64,000 nt of DNA, taken from assembly GCF_011761495.1 (NCBI RefSeq), contig NZ_JAASRU010000003.1, positions 156,546 through 220,545 on the forward strand, written 5' to 3'. This stretch comes from Alkalibacillus almallahensis (lineage in GTDB: Bacteria; Bacillota; Bacilli; Bacillales; Alkalibacillaceae). Shown in pieces: positions 63,102-64,000 of this stretch. Each line of letters begins with the position of its first letter. Within the stretch, counting starts at the first letter, position 1. The position numbers and the translations under genes were made by a program. Under the pieces are notes generated by a model. The model had not been told where the DNA came from and made no database searches. It saw only the letters and a program-made list of their open reading frames with translations.

Positions 63102-63821
63102 TTAAAATAGTAATTCAATTTGCGTATAGGCATACAAAATAAAACCAACTGTAATAAGACTAGGTAATAAATTAGCTACACGGATATTAGTTACTTTAAT
63201 TAAATTCAAACCAATTGCCACAATCAACAGCCCTCCTGTTGATGTCATATCTTCAATAAATAAATCAAGAAATGATTCTGAGACAAAGCGGTCGATTTGC
63301 GTTGCGAATAAAGCTATACCACCCTCATAGAGCAATACTGGAATAGCTGCAAAGATGACACCTATACCTAAAGTGGTCGTTAATACAAGTGCCACAAAAC
63401 CATCAAGAAAAGACTTGGTGTATAACACCTCATGGTCCCCTCTTAAACCACTATCAAGCGCGCCCACCACAGCTAAGGCTCCAATAACAAATATTAGGGA
63501 TGCTGTCACAAACCCTTCTGCGATTTTAGATTCTGATTGAGTGTTACTTTTAAATTTTGCCTCAATAAAGCCACCTAAACGATTCAATTTCTCATCAATA
63601 TCAAATAATTCACCAATAATAGCGCCCGTTAAGAGGCTGAGCAAGATCACTACAATCCGATCTGATGTCATGCTCATTGATAGGCCAATTAATATAACGG
63701 TTAGACCAATCCCACTCATGACTGTCTCTTTAAAACGCTCTGGAATACGACTAAAAAACAAACCTATTAATGTACCAACCACGATGCCAAACCCATTCAC
63801 AATAGGACCAAGCAATTCCAT
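63102..63821 (-). CDS. DUF554 family membrane protein
   Basis: A 239-residue protein with six hydrophobic segments. NGFGIVVGTLIGLFFSRIPE, GAIIGELFDIDEKLNRLGGF, and the end GLNLIKVTNIRVANLLPSL are characteristic of DUF554 (YdfK-like). Function unknown. Start at the ATG with GTGGTG 6 nt upstream. A perfect parS site lies 31 bp upstream, so parB is expected next to the right. Confidence 0.88.
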   Translation of the reverse strand: MELLGPIVNGFGIVVGTLIGLFFSRIPERFKETVMSGIGLTVILIGLSMSMTSDRIVVILLSLLTGAIIGELFDIDEKLNRLGGFIEAKFKSNTQSESKIAEGFVTASLIFVIGALAVVGALDSGLRGDHEVLYTKSFLDGFVALVLTTTLGIGVIFAAIPVLLYEGGIALFATQIDRFVSESFLDLFIEDMTSTGGLLIVAIGLNLIKVTNIRVANLLPSLITVGFILYAYTQIELLF

Positions 63822-63852
63822 ATGTATCACCACACTTCAAATCAATCACCAA

Positions 63853-63868
63853 TGTTTCACGTGAAACA
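63853..63868. promoter_or_regulatory. parS site (perfect), extended palindrome
   Basis: TGTTTCACGTGAAACA, extended to AATGTTTCACGTGAAACATT. Upstream of DUF554; parB/soj should be nearby to the right. Confidence 0.96.
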
Positions 63869-63920
63869 TTGGTCTTATTTTCTGTACTTGACCAATTAAA
63901 ATTTGAAAAAAGGTTCTAAG

Positions 63921-63998
63921 TCAAATGTTGGGGTGCTCTCTTAAGAGCACTCCTTACTTATGCCATTTGGCCTTGTATATCCTTATATTTATGATGCA
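63921..63998. repeat. 78-bp dispersed repeat, copy 2
   Basis: Matches 53266-53343, same strand. The hairpin stem is GGGGTGCT/AGCACTCC around CTCTTAAG. It runs to the window edge, so the full element may be longer. Confidence 0.82.
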
Positions 63999-64000
63999 AT

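Overview
The window looks like a chromosome segment of a low-GC, spore-forming Bacillaceae. Spore genes (sspH, sspP, a Cys-rich coat protein, yyaC), the walRKHIJ operon, gdpP, purA and dnaB in Bacillus order, and good AGGAGG-type ribosome binding sites support this. Many proteins are rich in Asp and Glu, which would fit a moderately halophilic genus, but that is inference. From about 41.6 kb rightward the order rlmH-htrA-walJIHKR-M23-tRNAs-purA-dnaB-rplI-gdpP-yybS-rpsR-ssb-rpsF-ychF-DUF951-YkvI-yyaC-DUF554 is the conserved block that flanks the replication origin. Two perfect parS sites (61128 and 63853) agree, so oriC should lie to the right of the window.

Layout. 0-10 kb: small metabolic, membrane and regulator genes (wrbA, sspH, a CPBP protease operon with its own regulator and a perfect palindromic operator, a methyltransferase behind a 14-codon leader peptide, DUF2254, GNAT, a DUF2975/XRE pair, EamA, PAP2). 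10-18.5 kb: an AT-rich accessory island with a RhuM relic, a frameshifted phosphatase, an unrecognised two-gene module (soluble protein plus four-TM coiled-coil protein), a small Cys-rich protein, and a restriction-modification locus made of a two-domain adenine methyltransferase overlapping an HNH nuclease. 18.9-32 kb: LysM-3D wall protein, broken alcohol dehydrogenase, sspP, DUF421, ECF sigma/anti-sigma pair, repeat-containing coat protein, cation/proton antiporter, YhgE. 32.5-41.4 kb: lipoate genes (lipM-lipA), the thiamin salvage operon tenA-thiD-thiM-thiE, three TPP riboswitches (two lacking an intact target gene), transposon debris, an aldo/keto reductase. 41.6-64 kb: the core block above.

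How the genes work together. The wal operon is the cell-wall two-component system with its membrane regulators; an LysM-3D protein and an M23/G5/LysM protein in the same window are plausible wall-remodelling partners. rpsF-ssb-rpsR and dnaB-rplI-gdpP-yybS are translation and replication operons; purA stands alone. tenA-thiDME rescues thiamin breakdown products under TPP control. The RM genes and the two-gene module together look like a small defence island.

The most unusual general feature is a scatter of partial duplicates: second, broken copies of PAP2 plus RhuM in the same order, of EamA fused to DUF2254, of sspP (a 5' piece and a 3' piece), of the antiporter 3' end, and a deleted CPBP protease. 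There is also a 208-bp MITE with perfect 8-bp target duplication, its GC-rich core repeated at 53.4 kb, and a 78-bp dispersed repeat whose hairpin shows a compensatory base change between its two copies. Gene names come from recognising protein sequence by eye; no database search was run.
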